Origin: Brevundimonas sp. | Lineage (GTDB): Bacteria; Pseudomonadota; Alphaproteobacteria; Caulobacterales; Caulobacteraceae | Assembly: GCA_016742215.1 (NCBI GenBank) | Contig: JACVCC010000002.1 | Location: 354,501-418,500, forward strand | Direction: 5' to 3' | Length of the DNA: 64,000 nucleotides | Notes under the pieces: generated by a model | Database searches by the model: none | Told to the model about the DNA's origin: nothing | Seen by the model: the letters and a program-made list of their open reading frames with translations, nothing else | Part shown: piece by piece, positions 1 through 8,986 of the stretch | Numbering within the stretch: position 1 is the stretch's first letter | How the letters are laid out: every line of letters starts with the position of its first letter | Made by a program: the position numbers and the translations under genes

Positions 1-3000
1 TCGTGCCGGCGAAGATCCCGTTCTGGCCCGACACATCCCCGCGAGCGATGACGGTGATGTCGCCTTCGGCGCCGTCGTTGAACAGTCCGGCGAAAATGCC
101 GTAGCCGCCGCCGGAAATGTCCCCGTCGGCCTGAATGCCGATGCTGGCCGTCGGCGAGCCATAGCTCACGAAGACCGCGTCGCCTTCGGCGGTCACATCC
201 TCCACGCTCACATCGACGTCGCCACCGTTCTCGTCGTCGCTGACGATCAGGACACCGGCGCCGCCGGTCGCCGTGACAGCGCCGGCGATGTCGACGGTGA
301 CGCGGCCTTCACCGGCGTTGTTAATGAAGAGGCCGTCGCCGTTGCCGGCGGTCAGGGTCCCGCCGACTGTCACATCGATATCGCCGTCGGTATCGACACC
401 CCCGCCGATCGATATGCCGCGTCTTTCCGATACAACGTCGCCGGCTACAGCGATGGTTACGGCGCCTTTGCCATCGGCGATGATCGCTCCGTTGTCCGAG
501 AAGATGCTCCCCAGAACCTCGACGGCAATGTCGCCCGCACCGCGGTGTTCGGCCACGATTCCGGAGTTGGCGCGAATGTCACCGCGCGCCGTGATGTCGA
601 TGTCGGCTTCGGACGTCGTGGACAATTGCGCGGCGATGATGCCCTGACTACCGGCGTCGATGTCGCCGTCGATGTCGATGACCAGTTCGCCGGCATTGGC
701 GTTCGACTGGATGGCGACGCCGCTCTGCGTCGCCGAGATCGCACCTGTGCGGACACGAATGTCTCCGCCTTCCGCCGTGTTGCCGATCGCGACGCCGTGC
801 CCGGCGCTGGAGGTCAGGGTTCCAGCGATGTCGACGGTGACATCACCGGTTCCGGTGCTGCCGATGGCAAGGGCGTCGCCGCCCTGACCGACGAGGCTGC
901 CTGTTCCGGTGACGGTGACATCGGCGTCGACCCCGGCCTCGCCCGTGATGACGACCAGCCCGCTGGTGGCGCCGGTGACGGCGCCGTTGACTGCCACGTT
1001 CACGGCGCGTCGGCCTGTCGCGAGGATGCCGGCGTTCACCGTGCCCCGGACGGGACCATTGGCGATGACGTTGATGTCGCCGACGCCGTCGTTGTCGGCG
1101 TGGATGCCGGAGAAGCCCTCGGTCGAGCCGTTGGCGGTGACGTTGATGTCGCCCTGTGCAGCCAGGCCCATGGCGGCGTAGATGCCCTGGCTGCCGGCGA
1201 GGACGTCGCCGTTGGTGGTGATGTCGATGTCGGCGTTCGTCGCCGTCATGCGCACGTCGACGCCGAACCCGTCCTCGGCCGTGACGTTGCCGGTGGTGAC
1301 GCTGACGTCCTCGTTGTCGGACTGAAGCGCACGGACGACATAGCCGCTGCCGTCGGTGGCGACGACATCGCCCGACAGGTCGATCGTCACGCGGCCATCA
1401 CCGTCGTTGCGGGCCTCGACGGCATTGCCGGCCAGAGCCGTGACGCCGCCCGTGCCGGTCAGGGTCACGTCCTCGCCGGTTTCCTCGCCGCCGATCAGGA
1501 CGACGCCAGCGCTATAGCCAGTGACGTGGCCGTTGACGACGACATCCAGAGCGCCATGCGTCTCGGCGTAGATACCCTCGGCATCGGCGCCCGTGATCGC
1601 GCCCTCGGTCACGATGGTCATCGCGCCGGTGCTGTCGGTGACAGCGTCGATGCCGACCCCGCCGTAGACGTCGCCGCGGGCGGTGATGTTGATGGCGCCA
1701 GAGGCATTGGGAAGGTTGTGGCGGGCGACGATGCCCGTGCCGTGCTCGCTCGTCCGGACATCCCCGTTCGCGGTGATGCTGATATTCGCCGAGCCCGTGT
1801 AGGCGTTGACCTCGATCCCGTCCGCGGCGTTGAGATCGATGTCGTCATCGCCCGTCGCCGTGACGCTGTCCGCGATGACGGTCACGTCGCCGCCGTTGTC
1901 GCTCCAGACGTTGATGCCGTCGCCGTTCGTCGCGCTCACGTGGCCGCGGGCCTCGATCAGGACGCTCCGGTCACCATTGTTCAGGAAGTCGATGCCGCGA
2001 CCGTCGGTGGCCGTCACTGCGCCGGTTCGCACGACGTTCTCGCCGCTGCCGTTGGCGTCCCGCTCAAGGTCGAGGCCGGCCGCGCCCGTGACCGGGCCTT
2101 CCAGATCGATCCGGATCACGCCATTGGCGTCGACTTTGACGGCAGTTTGCTGGCTGGAGATTGATCCGGTGGAGGCGATGTCGACGGCGCCGGCGCTTTC
2201 GCTCAGGATATCGATACCGCCCTCGGCACCCTCCAAGGCGCCGTTCACGCGCACGAAGAGGCTTCCGTTGGCGGCGTTGTTGTCCATCAGGGCGGTGATG
2301 CCGTAGCCGTCGGCGCGAATGTCGCCGGACGCTTCGATCGAAATTTTCGCTTCGTCCGAGCTTGAGAGAACTGCAATGCCGTCCGCCCCCGGTCCGCGAG
2401 CTGTGACATCCTCGACGCTCACCGAGATGTCGCCACCGTTCGGTGTCGCGTCGACAATGACGATCGCGTCGTCGCCTTCGGACTGGATCAGGCCGCTGCG
2501 GACGATGCTGACGCCGCCCGGGCCGACCTCGTCGATACGGATGGCGTTGCCGTTCTGGGCGATGATGTCGCCCGACCCGGTGATGGAGATCGAGTCGGCT
2601 TCGGGGTTGATGAACTCGATGGCGTTGGTCGCGCCGGTGACGTTGGCGACGTCGAGGGAGATCGAGCCGACGTTGTTGGCGATGCGAATGCCGGCGCCGG
2701 CCGTGCCGGTGATCGTACCTGAGCCCGTGATGGAGACATCGCCGGCGCCTCCGCCCTGATCGATGTCGATGCCGATGCCGGCCGTGACATCGCCGCCGGC
2801 CTGCACCGTGGTGTCGCCCTGACCGAGCGTACGTCTGGCGCGGATGCCCTGCGAAGTAGCGGTGATGTCGCCTTCGGTCGTTATCGAGATGTCGGACTGG
2901 GTTGCGACGGAGGCGACGTGGACGCCGATGTTGGCTTGAATATCTCCGACCACACGAACATCGACGTCGCCGCCGGTCGCGTTCGAGTTAACAAGCACTC

Positions 3001-5413
3001 CGTTGGTGCCGGCCGTAATGGAGCCGCTGACGTCAACACGGGCTCCACCTGAGCCGCCATTTGAAGCGCTGACCCCGGACCGGACGGCGTCGATGCTTCC
3101 GTCGATGTCGATTGCCAGTCCGCCTGCTTCGCTCGCTATGGCGCTGACGCCGTGGAAGCCGCCAGCCACGTTACCGGCGACGTGAACCCCCACGTTCGCG
3201 CGCCCAATGGCGTCGATGGCGTTTCCGGTGGTGCTTGTGACGTCGCCATTGGCCGTGACGGTGACCTGGCCATCGCCAGTATTGTAGGCGGCAATGCCTC
3301 CCAATGCGCCGGAGACGTCGTTGTCCGTCGCGATGGAAATGTCGCCTTCAGCGTTGCCTCCGCCGATCACAGTGGCGATCACCCCGTAGCCGTCAGCCTC
3401 GATGGCTCCCCGGGTCCGCACAGTCACATTGCTGTCCAGGCCGGACGTCACAACGTCGATCCCATCGGCGGATCCGCCGTCTGGATCCGTTCCGGTCGCC
3501 GACACCGCGCCGCCGATGTCGATGTTGACGTCGCCGCCGTCGGTGGCGGTGTGTCGGACATGGACGGCGTCCCCATCCGTGCCGGTGACGGCGCCGCCGG
3601 TGGTGAAGTTGGTCGCGCCGGTTCCGTCCTGGATACTCTCGAAGCCGCGTCCGGCCTGGGCCGTGACGTCGCCGGCGATGTTGACGGTGATGTCGCCCGA
3701 GGTCGCGCCGAGGCCGTGTGCGACGATGCCGGCGATATTGCCGGTCACGCTGCCGGCCGTCAGCCGCATTTCGCCTTCGCCCGTCAGGCTCGCCCCCTCG
3801 AAGTCGCTGCCGACGATGTCGCCGGTGACGGCGATATCGATCGAACCGGTTCCCTCGCTCGACGCGGAGACGCCGGTGCGGCCGGACACGTCGCCGTTGA
3901 CGACGACGTCAATGTCGCCAGCGGCGTCGATGTTGTTCTGCGACAGCGCCAGACCGGCCGTGCCGCCGACGAGGTCGCCATTCACCGTGACGTCGATGTC
4001 GCCGTCCAGGGCGTTGGAGGCGACGCTGATCGCCTCGCCGTTGGCCGTGATCGACCCGGTCTGCAGGGTGACGCCCGTGGCCTCCTCGGTGTCGCGCACG
4101 ACGACACCGCGATTGCCGGCGACGATCGGGCCGTCGATGCGGACGTCGATGACGCCGTCGCCCTCGTTGAACAGGTCCGCGCCGTCGTCGCCGGCCGTGA
4201 CCGAGCCCTCGACGACGACGGTCATGTCGCCTGAGCCGCCGGCGTCCGCCCGGCCGCTGCCCAGCTTCAGGCCGTCCAGACCCGCGACGATGTTTCCGGC
4301 GACATCGACGGTCATGGCGTCGTCGCTGGTGGCGTCGATGCCCGAGTCGGTGGTGCTGGTGATCGAGCCGCTCACGTCGATCCGGACGCCCTCGGCGTTC
4401 GCCTGACCTGCGGCGACGACGGAGATGCCTCGCCCTCCCGCCGTGACGTCGCCCGCCTCGATGTCGACGGGACCGCCGCCGACGATGGTGCGGATGCCAT
4501 CGCCGAAGGTGCTGCGCACAGGCCCGTTGGCGCGAATGTTCACGCCGCCGAGGCCCAGGGCCTCCGCACCAATGCCAGCAACCCCACCCTCGACGGCGCC
4601 GTTGGCTGTGATGTTGATGTCGCCGTTGGATGCGCCGCCCTGGTTGGCCAGGATGCCGGCAAATTCGCCACGCACCGTGCCGTTGGCGGTGATGGCGATG
4701 TCGGCGTCTGTTGCGGTGGACTCTCCCCAGATACCGGCGAAGCCATTGCCCTCGACGGCGCCGCCGGCGACGATGTTCATGCCGGTCCCGTCGGCGTCCA
4801 TGGTGGCGCGGATGGCGTTGCCGGTGGCGGAGCGAACCGCGCCGCCGATGTTCAGGTCGACCGAGCCGACGCCGGTCTGTTCCGCACGCAGGGCGTCGCC
4901 CTGACCGTCGTTGATGATGTCGCCCGCGCCCGAGTAGGCGAGGGGACCGCCGTTCGCAGTCAGGTTCACAGCCGCCGTGCCGCCGGTCGTGGGGACGCCC
5001 GCGGCGCCCACCACGATGTCGCCGTTGTTGATCATCTCAACGCCGCCGCTGTTGATGTTCTGAACAGCGAAGCCGACGCCTTCGATGAGCGCGTCAGGCT
5101 CGACCGTCAGCCGGACCCGGGTCGTGCCGCTCTGCAGATACTGCCGGCCGGCGTTGTTGGCCGTGGTTCCGGAGATGCAGCTGGTGTCGAGACCGACGGT
5201 CACACATTGCGCAAGCGCCTCACCCGGCGTCACCAGGGAGCCGGCGCCCGCTGCCGCCAGGCCGATCGCCGTCAGCAGGGCGAAGCGGCTGGCCTGCTGG
5301 CCGAGGTCGCGGCGCAGGGTCGATGAAGCGACGGCGGATGTCGGGGCCTTCGCCTTCGCGCGGCGGGTGTCTGTGTTGCGGGCCGGGCGCGCGGCGTCGG
5401 TCTTGCGGGTCAT
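1..5413 (-). CDS. Giant repetitive beta-helix surface protein, autotransporter-like (partial, C-terminus outside window)
   Basis: The minus strand stays open from an ATG at 5413 to the left edge (1,804 codons) without a stop. A purine-rich site (AAGAGGAAG) precedes the start. The N-terminus has a long basic stretch of about 45 residues, then a hydrophobic core (FALLTAIGLAAAGAGSLV) and a cleavage-like ALAQ site, which resembles the extended signal peptides of type V autotransporters. Two cysteines follow (AQC, SCI). Almost all the rest is degenerate repeats of about 35-45 residues rich in Gly, Asp, Val, Ala and Asn, built on GDIxVTANGxVxGxxxGI, as expected for a right-handed parallel beta-helix passenger. 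No beta-barrel is visible because the 3' end is missing, so secretion by type V is inferred. A substrate of the adjacent type I exporter is the alternative. The long open frames on the plus strand here are repeat shadows. Confidence 0.85.
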   Translation of the reverse strand, partial: MTRKTDAARPARNTDTRRAKAKAPTSAVASSTLRRDLGQQASRFALLTAIGLAAAGAGSLVTPGEALAQCVTVGLDTSCISGTTANNAGRQYLQSGTTRVRLTVEPDALIEGVGFAVQNINSGGVEMINNGDIVVGAAGVPTTGGTAAVNLTANGGPLAYSGAGDIINDGQGDALRAEQTGVGSVDLNIGGAVRSATGNAIRATMDADGTGMNIVAGGAVEGNGFAGIWGESTATDADIAITANGTVRGEFAGILANQGGASNGDINITANGAVEGGVAGIGAEALGLGGVNIRANGPVRSTFGDGIRTIVGGGPVDIEAGDVTAGGRGISVVAAGQANAEGVRIDVSGSITSTTDSGIDATSDDAMTVDVAGNIVAGLDGLKLGSGRADAGGSGDMTVVVEGSVTAGDDGADLFNEGDGVIDVRIDGPIVAGNRGVVVRDTEEATGVTLQTGSITANGEAISVASNALDGDIDVTVNGDLVGGTAGLALSQNNIDAAGDIDVVVNGDVSGRTGVSASSEGTGSIDIAVTGDIVGSDFEGASLTGEGEMRLTAGSVTGNIAGIVAHGLGATSGDITVNIAGDVTAQAGRGFESIQDGTGATNFTTGGAVTGTDGDAVHVRHTATDGGDVNIDIGGAVSATGTDPDGGSADGIDVVTSGLDSNVTVRTRGAIEADGYGVIATVIGGGNAEGDISIATDNDVSGALGGIAAYNTGDGQVTVTANGDVTSTTGNAIDAIGRANVGVHVAGNVAGGFHGVSAIASEAGGLAIDIDGSIDAVRSGVSASNGGSGGARVDVSGSITAGTNGVLVNSNATGGDVDVRVVGDIQANIGVHVASVATQSDISITTEGDITATSQGIRARRTLGQGDTTVQAGGDVTAGIGIDIDQGGGAGDVSITGSGTITGTAGAGIRIANNVGSISLDVANVTGATNAIEFINPEADSISITGSGDIIAQNGNAIRIDEVGPGGVSIVRSGLIQSEGDDAIVIVDATPNGGDISVSVEDVTARGPGADGIAVLSSSDEAKISIEASGDIRADGYGITALMDNNAANGSLFVRVNGALEGAEGGIDILSESAGAVDIASTGSISSQQTAVKVDANGVIRIDLEGPVTGAAGLDLERDANGSGENVVRTGAVTATDGRGIDFLNNGDRSVLIEARGHVSATNGDGINVWSDNGGDVTVIADSVTATGDDDIDLNAADGIEVNAYTGSANISITANGDVRTSEHGTGIVARHNLPNASGAINITARGDVYGGVGIDAVTDSTGAMTIVTEGAITGADAEGIYAETHGALDVVVNGHVTGYSAGVVLIGGEETGEDVTLTGTGGVTALAGNAVEARNDGDGRVTIDLSGDVVATDGSGYVVRALQSDNEDVSVTTGNVTAEDGFGVDVRMTATNADIDITTNGDVLAGSQGIYAAMGLAAQGDINVTANGSTEGFSGIHADNDGVGDINVIANGPVRGTVNAGILATGRRAVNVAVNGAVTGATSGLVVITGEAGVDADVTVTGTGSLVGQGGDALAIGSTGTGDVTVDIAGTLTSSAGHGVAIGNTAEGGDIRVRTGAISATQSGVAIQSNANAGELVIDIDGDIDAGSQGIIAAQLSTTSEADIDITARGDIRANSGIVAEHRGAGDIAVEVLGSIFSDNGAIIADGKGAVTIAVAGDVVSERRGISIGGGVDTDGDIDVTVGGTLTAGNGDGLFINNAGEGRVTVDIAGAVTATGGAGVLIVSDDENGGDVDVSVEDVTAEGDAVFVSYGSPTASIGIQADGDISGGGYGIFAGLFNDGAEGDITVIARGDVSGQNGIFAGT

Positions 5414-5696
5414 GAAGGCTTCCTCTTGGCGATGGCGCCGGCGGGGGGAGCCGGCGTGGGTCAGGACGCTCTGTTGCGTGTGCGCAAGAAGAGCGGATTC
5501 GCCATTTGGACTACATTCAGAATGACATAGAAAGTTAACAGTCGATACATGCAAAGAGAGATATACTTCTGTGTTTTTGTCAGCTCAGTAAAAGCAAATG
5601 CAATTCTGAATATATAACTTCAGCAGATATCAGGATGTGTCATGCCGGTTCTCTTTTTGCAATGGAGTTGCCGTTCGTCCGGAACCGGGCGGCCTG
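5414..5696. other. AT-rich intergenic region with a spaced inverted repeat
   Basis: This 283-base gap separates the giant surface gene start from the end of the HlyD-type gene. Positions about 5,515-5,635 are markedly AT-rich compared with the GC-rich neighbourhood. ATTCAGAAT at 5515-5523 is repeated in inverted form as ATTCTGAAT at 5603-5611. The region must hold the promoter of the giant gene, but I could not place -35 and -10 boxes with any confidence. No RNA gene or terminator was recognised. Confidence 0.45.
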
Positions 5697-7016
5697 TCAG
5701 CGCTCGCTGCCGGACCGCCACAGGCTCCGGGTCAGGGGTTCAACCAGATACTGGAGCGCCGTACGGGGCCGCAGGATGATGACCACCTCCGCCGGGGCGC
5801 CGGGGCCAAGCCGATCGGCAGCCGGACCAAGCGTTGCGAGTTCAGCGGGCGGCACAGCGATCTCGACGCGATACCAGGCGGCTCCTGTCTGTTCGTTGGA
5901 GAAGCTGTCGGCGGATACCCGGGTGACCTGTCCGCTGACCGATGGTGCGCCGCGCAGGCCGGCGAAGCGGATCTGCGTCTTCCGTCCGGGTTTGACGCCG
6001 TCGATGTCGGTGGGACTGACCTGCGCGACGATGACCTGGGAGGCATCGGTGGGGACGATTTCCATCAGCGTCTGGCCCGGCGCGACCACGCCGCCGGGAG
6101 TGAACACGGTCAGGCCGACCACCTCGCCATCGGTCGGCGCCCGGATTTCGGCACGCGCCAGCTGGGCGCGCAGCTCGGTCAGCCGGGGACGCAGCTCGTT
6201 CAGCTGGACGTCGATCTGGCGCAGCTGTTCGGCGACGTCCTCGTTCATCTTGCTGGAGACGCCCGACATCTGCAGTCGCGCCTCGCCGACGGCCTCCCGC
6301 GAGCGGGCGATCTGGGACTGCAGCCCGCCGCGCTCGCCCTCCAGCTGGGCCGCCGACCGCTCAAGCGCCCGGACCTGGGTCATGGGCGCATAGCCGCGGG
6401 CGGCAAGGGCGCGAATGCCCTCCAGCTCCTCGGCGATCAGCCGCTGTTGCTCGGTGTTGGCGACGATCTGGCGCTCATAGCCGACGATCTGCTCGTTCAG
6501 CTGTGCGATGCGCTGGCTGAGCACGCCGGTCTCGGTGGTCCGGCCTTCGCGCCGGGCCCCCATCTGGCCGCGTTGCAGGGCCAGAGAGGCGTTGGCAAGT
6601 ACTGCATCGGCCGGCGACAGGCCGGAGAACTCGGGAGGCGCCGTCAGTGTGCGCCCGTCCCGTTCGGCGACCAGTCGGGCGCGATGAGCCAGCAGGGCAT
6701 AGACTTGGCCAGTCACACCGCGTTCGGTGGCCTGCAGCTCTCCCGGGTCGAGCCGGATCAGCAGCTGGCCGCGCCGCACGCTGTCGCCCTCGGCCACCCT
6801 CAGCTCGCCGACCGTTCCGCCCTCACGGTGCTGCACCGCCTGCCGGTTGCCCGACACTGAGACCTGACCGGAGGCGTAAGCCCCGGCATCCAGCCGGGCG
6901 AATGCGGCCCAGCCGAGGAACAGGACGACAAACAGCGCGATGGCGACGATCCCCACGCGGGGCTCGAAAGTCGCTGAATCATCCAGCGCCCGATCGAGCT
7001 CAGGACGCGGGCTCAT
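5697..7016 (-). CDS. Type I secretion periplasmic adaptor subunit, HlyD/PrtE family
   Basis: The 439-residue protein is the membrane-fusion part of a type I secretion system, bridging the inner-membrane ABC exporter to a TolC-like channel. Residues about 22-40 form one membrane anchor (VGIVAIALFVVLFLGWAAFA). A lipoyl/biotinyl half-motif follows (GGTVGELRVAEGDSVRRGQ), then long coiled-coil helices between about 130 and 290, and a second lipoyl half and beta-barrel region (APTDGEVVGLTVFTPGGVV). Length and order match HlyD/PrtE/RsaE proteins. The start overlaps the stop of the ABC exporter gene by four bases, so the two are translationally coupled. No TolC homologue is in the window. The likely cargo is the RTX protein encoded divergently. 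Confidence 0.9.
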   Translation of the reverse strand: MSPRPELDRALDDSATFEPRVGIVAIALFVVLFLGWAAFARLDAGAYASGQVSVSGNRQAVQHREGGTVGELRVAEGDSVRRGQLLIRLDPGELQATERGVTGQVYALLAHRARLVAERDGRTLTAPPEFSGLSPADAVLANASLALQRGQMGARREGRTTETGVLSQRIAQLNEQIVGYERQIVANTEQQRLIAEELEGIRALAARGYAPMTQVRALERSAAQLEGERGGLQSQIARSREAVGEARLQMSGVSSKMNEDVAEQLRQIDVQLNELRPRLTELRAQLARAEIRAPTDGEVVGLTVFTPGGVVAPGQTLMEIVPTDASQVIVAQVSPTDIDGVKPGRKTQIRFAGLRGAPSVSGQVTRVSADSFSNEQTGAAWYRVEIAVPPAELATLGPAADRLGPGAPAEVVIILRPRTALQYLVEPLTRSLWRSGSER

Positions 7017-8797
7017 GCGCGGCTCCCCTGCTTGGGGGTCGCCTTGGGGGCAGGCTGGGCGGCCTCCCGCTCCTCGCGCAGCGTGGCCAGCACCTCCTCG
7101 CGGGGGCCATGCAGGCGGGCCTTGCCGTCTTCCATGACCATCAAGCGATCCACGCGCGCGAGGACGCCGGCGCGGTGAGCGATGACGACGACGGCGGCGC
7201 CGCGAGCGGCGGCATTCAGTATCGCCTTCATCAGGGCAGCCTCGCCGTCCTGATCCAGATTGGCGTTGGGCTCGTCCAGCACCAGCAGCACCGGCTCGCC
7301 GAATAGAGCGCGGGCCAGGGCAACGCGCTGCGCTTGTCCGGCCGACAGGCCCTGGCCGAACGGCCCCAGCGGGGTGTCATAGCCGCGCGGCAGGCGCTGG
7401 ATCATCTCGTGCGCCCCGGCGGCGGTCGCCGCCCGCACCGCCGCCTGATCGACGTCGTCGCCCTCGGCGCGGGGCGTGAAGCGGGAGATGTTCTCCTTCA
7501 CCGTTCCGGCGAACAGGCTGGGTGTCTGGGGCATGTAGCCGATCCAGCGGGCCAGTTCATCGCCTTCGCGGGCGTCGAACTCGGCCCCGTCCAGCCGGAC
7601 CTTGCCCCCTTGCGGCTTCAGCGCGCCGGCGAGCACGCGGGCAAGGGTCGTCTTCCCCGAGCCGCTCTGGCCGACGATGCCGAGGGTCTGGCCGGGCGCC
7701 AGTGACAGGCCCACGCCGCGCAGTTGGGGCGCGGAGGTCTCTGGAAACTGGACGCCCAGATTGCTGGCCTCCAGCCGGCCGCGGGGCGGGGGCAGGGCGG
7801 TTCGTTCGCGCTCGGCCAACGCGGTGCGGACGAACAGCTCGGTCAGGGCCAGCCAGCCGGCGCGCGCCTGCACCAGCGACGGCCAGGCCCCGACCAGCTG
7901 TTCGATCGGAGAGACAGCGCGGCTCAGCAGAACCGAGGAGGCGATGATGGCGCCGGCCGAGATCTGGTGCTCCACCGCCAGCAGGGCGGCGAGCCCAAGG
8001 GCGAAGGACTGGATCAGCAGGCGCACGAACCTGATCGCCCCGGAGTAGCGGCCGCCGGCCAGCTGGGCGTCAGCCTGAACAAGGGTCGCCTTGCGGCGCT
8101 GGTCGATCTGGCGGGCGATCGAGGCGCTGCGCATGCCCAGGGCCCGCACCACCTCGGCCTGGCTGGCGATGGTCTCCTGTGCCGCATAGGCATTGCCCTG
8201 CAGTTTCAGGGCTTCCTCGATACGCGGCCGGGCGTCGCGCTCGTTCATCCACGCCAGGGCGAACAGCACGGCGCCGCCGACGAGGGTCAGCATGCCGATG
8301 GCCGGGTGCAGCAGGAAACAGCACAGCAGGTAGATCGGCGTCCACGGCGCATCAAACAGGGCCAGCATGCCGGGGCCGCTCAACGCGCCGCGCGCCTGAT
8401 CGAAATCGCGCAGGGCCTGCCCGCCCGCGCCGCGCGCCTGCAGGTCGACGATACGGCCGAGAATGCGTGCCGACAACAGCCGATCCAGCCTCAGCCCGGC
8501 GCGCAGCATCAGCCGTCCGCGCAGCCAGTCGAGCACCGCCAGCGTGCCGAGCGCGAAGACGGTCACCGCCGTGATCAGCGCCAGCGTCGTCAGGCCACCG
8601 GTCGGCACGACGCGGTCGTAGACCTGCATCATGTACAGCGTCGGCGTCAGATAGAGCAGGTTCACCAGAGCCGAGAAGACGGCCGCCCAGATCAGGTGCG
8701 GACGGCAGGCCCGAACAGCCTCGGCGAGGGGCTCGGCTCCCGGTGCGGGCGGGACAATGAGATTGCGCAAGCGGACGGATCCGGACGGCTGAAACAC
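7013..8797 (-). CDS. Type I secretion system permease/ATPase (PrtD/RsaD-type ABC exporter)
   Basis: The 594-residue half-transporter energises type I secretion. The N-terminal half is a membrane domain with typical PrtD-family sequence (NLLYLTPTLYMMQVYDRV) and carries no C39 peptidase domain. The C-terminal half is the nucleotide-binding domain, with Walker A (GQSGSGKTT), a Q-loop region (GYMPQTPSLF), signature LSAGQAQR, Walker B (VLLVLDEP) and a switch histidine (VVIAHR). It is the first gene of a two-gene minus-strand operon with the HlyD-type adaptor. The farthest start is a GTG at 8797 with no good ribosome-binding site, so the true start may be a little further in. The divergent neighbour is an RTX protein, the normal substrate type for this exporter class. 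Confidence 0.92.
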   Translation of the reverse strand: MFQPSGSVRLRNLIVPPAPGAEPLAEAVRACRPHLIWAAVFSALVNLLYLTPTLYMMQVYDRVVPTGGLTTLALITAVTVFALGTLAVLDWLRGRLMLRAGLRLDRLLSARILGRIVDLQARGAGGQALRDFDQARGALSGPGMLALFDAPWTPIYLLCCFLLHPAIGMLTLVGGAVLFALAWMNERDARPRIEEALKLQGNAYAAQETIASQAEVVRALGMRSASIARQIDQRRKATLVQADAQLAGGRYSGAIRFVRLLIQSFALGLAALLAVEHQISAGAIIASSVLLSRAVSPIEQLVGAWPSLVQARAGWLALTELFVRTALAERERTALPPPRGRLEASNLGVQFPETSAPQLRGVGLSLAPGQTLGIVGQSGSGKTTLARVLAGALKPQGGKVRLDGAEFDAREGDELARWIGYMPQTPSLFAGTVKENISRFTPRAEGDDVDQAAVRAATAAGAHEMIQRLPRGYDTPLGPFGQGLSAGQAQRVALARALFGEPVLLVLDEPNANLDQDGEAALMKAILNAAARGAAVVVIAHRAGVLARVDRLMVMEDGKARLHGPREEVLATLREEREAAQPAPKATPKQGSRA

Positions 8798-8986
8798 GGG
8801 GGAAACCGCGCCCGTAACAGTTCCGTCGCGTCCTCGCCGCCGCCTTGCGGTGGAGCTTGCCGACTATGCGACGAAGGCAGCTCGGGCCGCGACGGGCGGT
8901 CGCCGCGATCCGCATTCTCGCCCTCCCCCGGGGCGACCGGCGCCGGCTGAAGGCGCGCGCCCGCAATTCAGTTCGAGGTTCGCGCC

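Noticed and set aside
545-4406. Long plus-strand open frames of 330-540 codons rich in Asp, Val and Ala
   Set aside because: They are complementary to the repeat-coding minus strand; periodic GC-rich repeats open all frames. There is no ribosome-binding site or domain.
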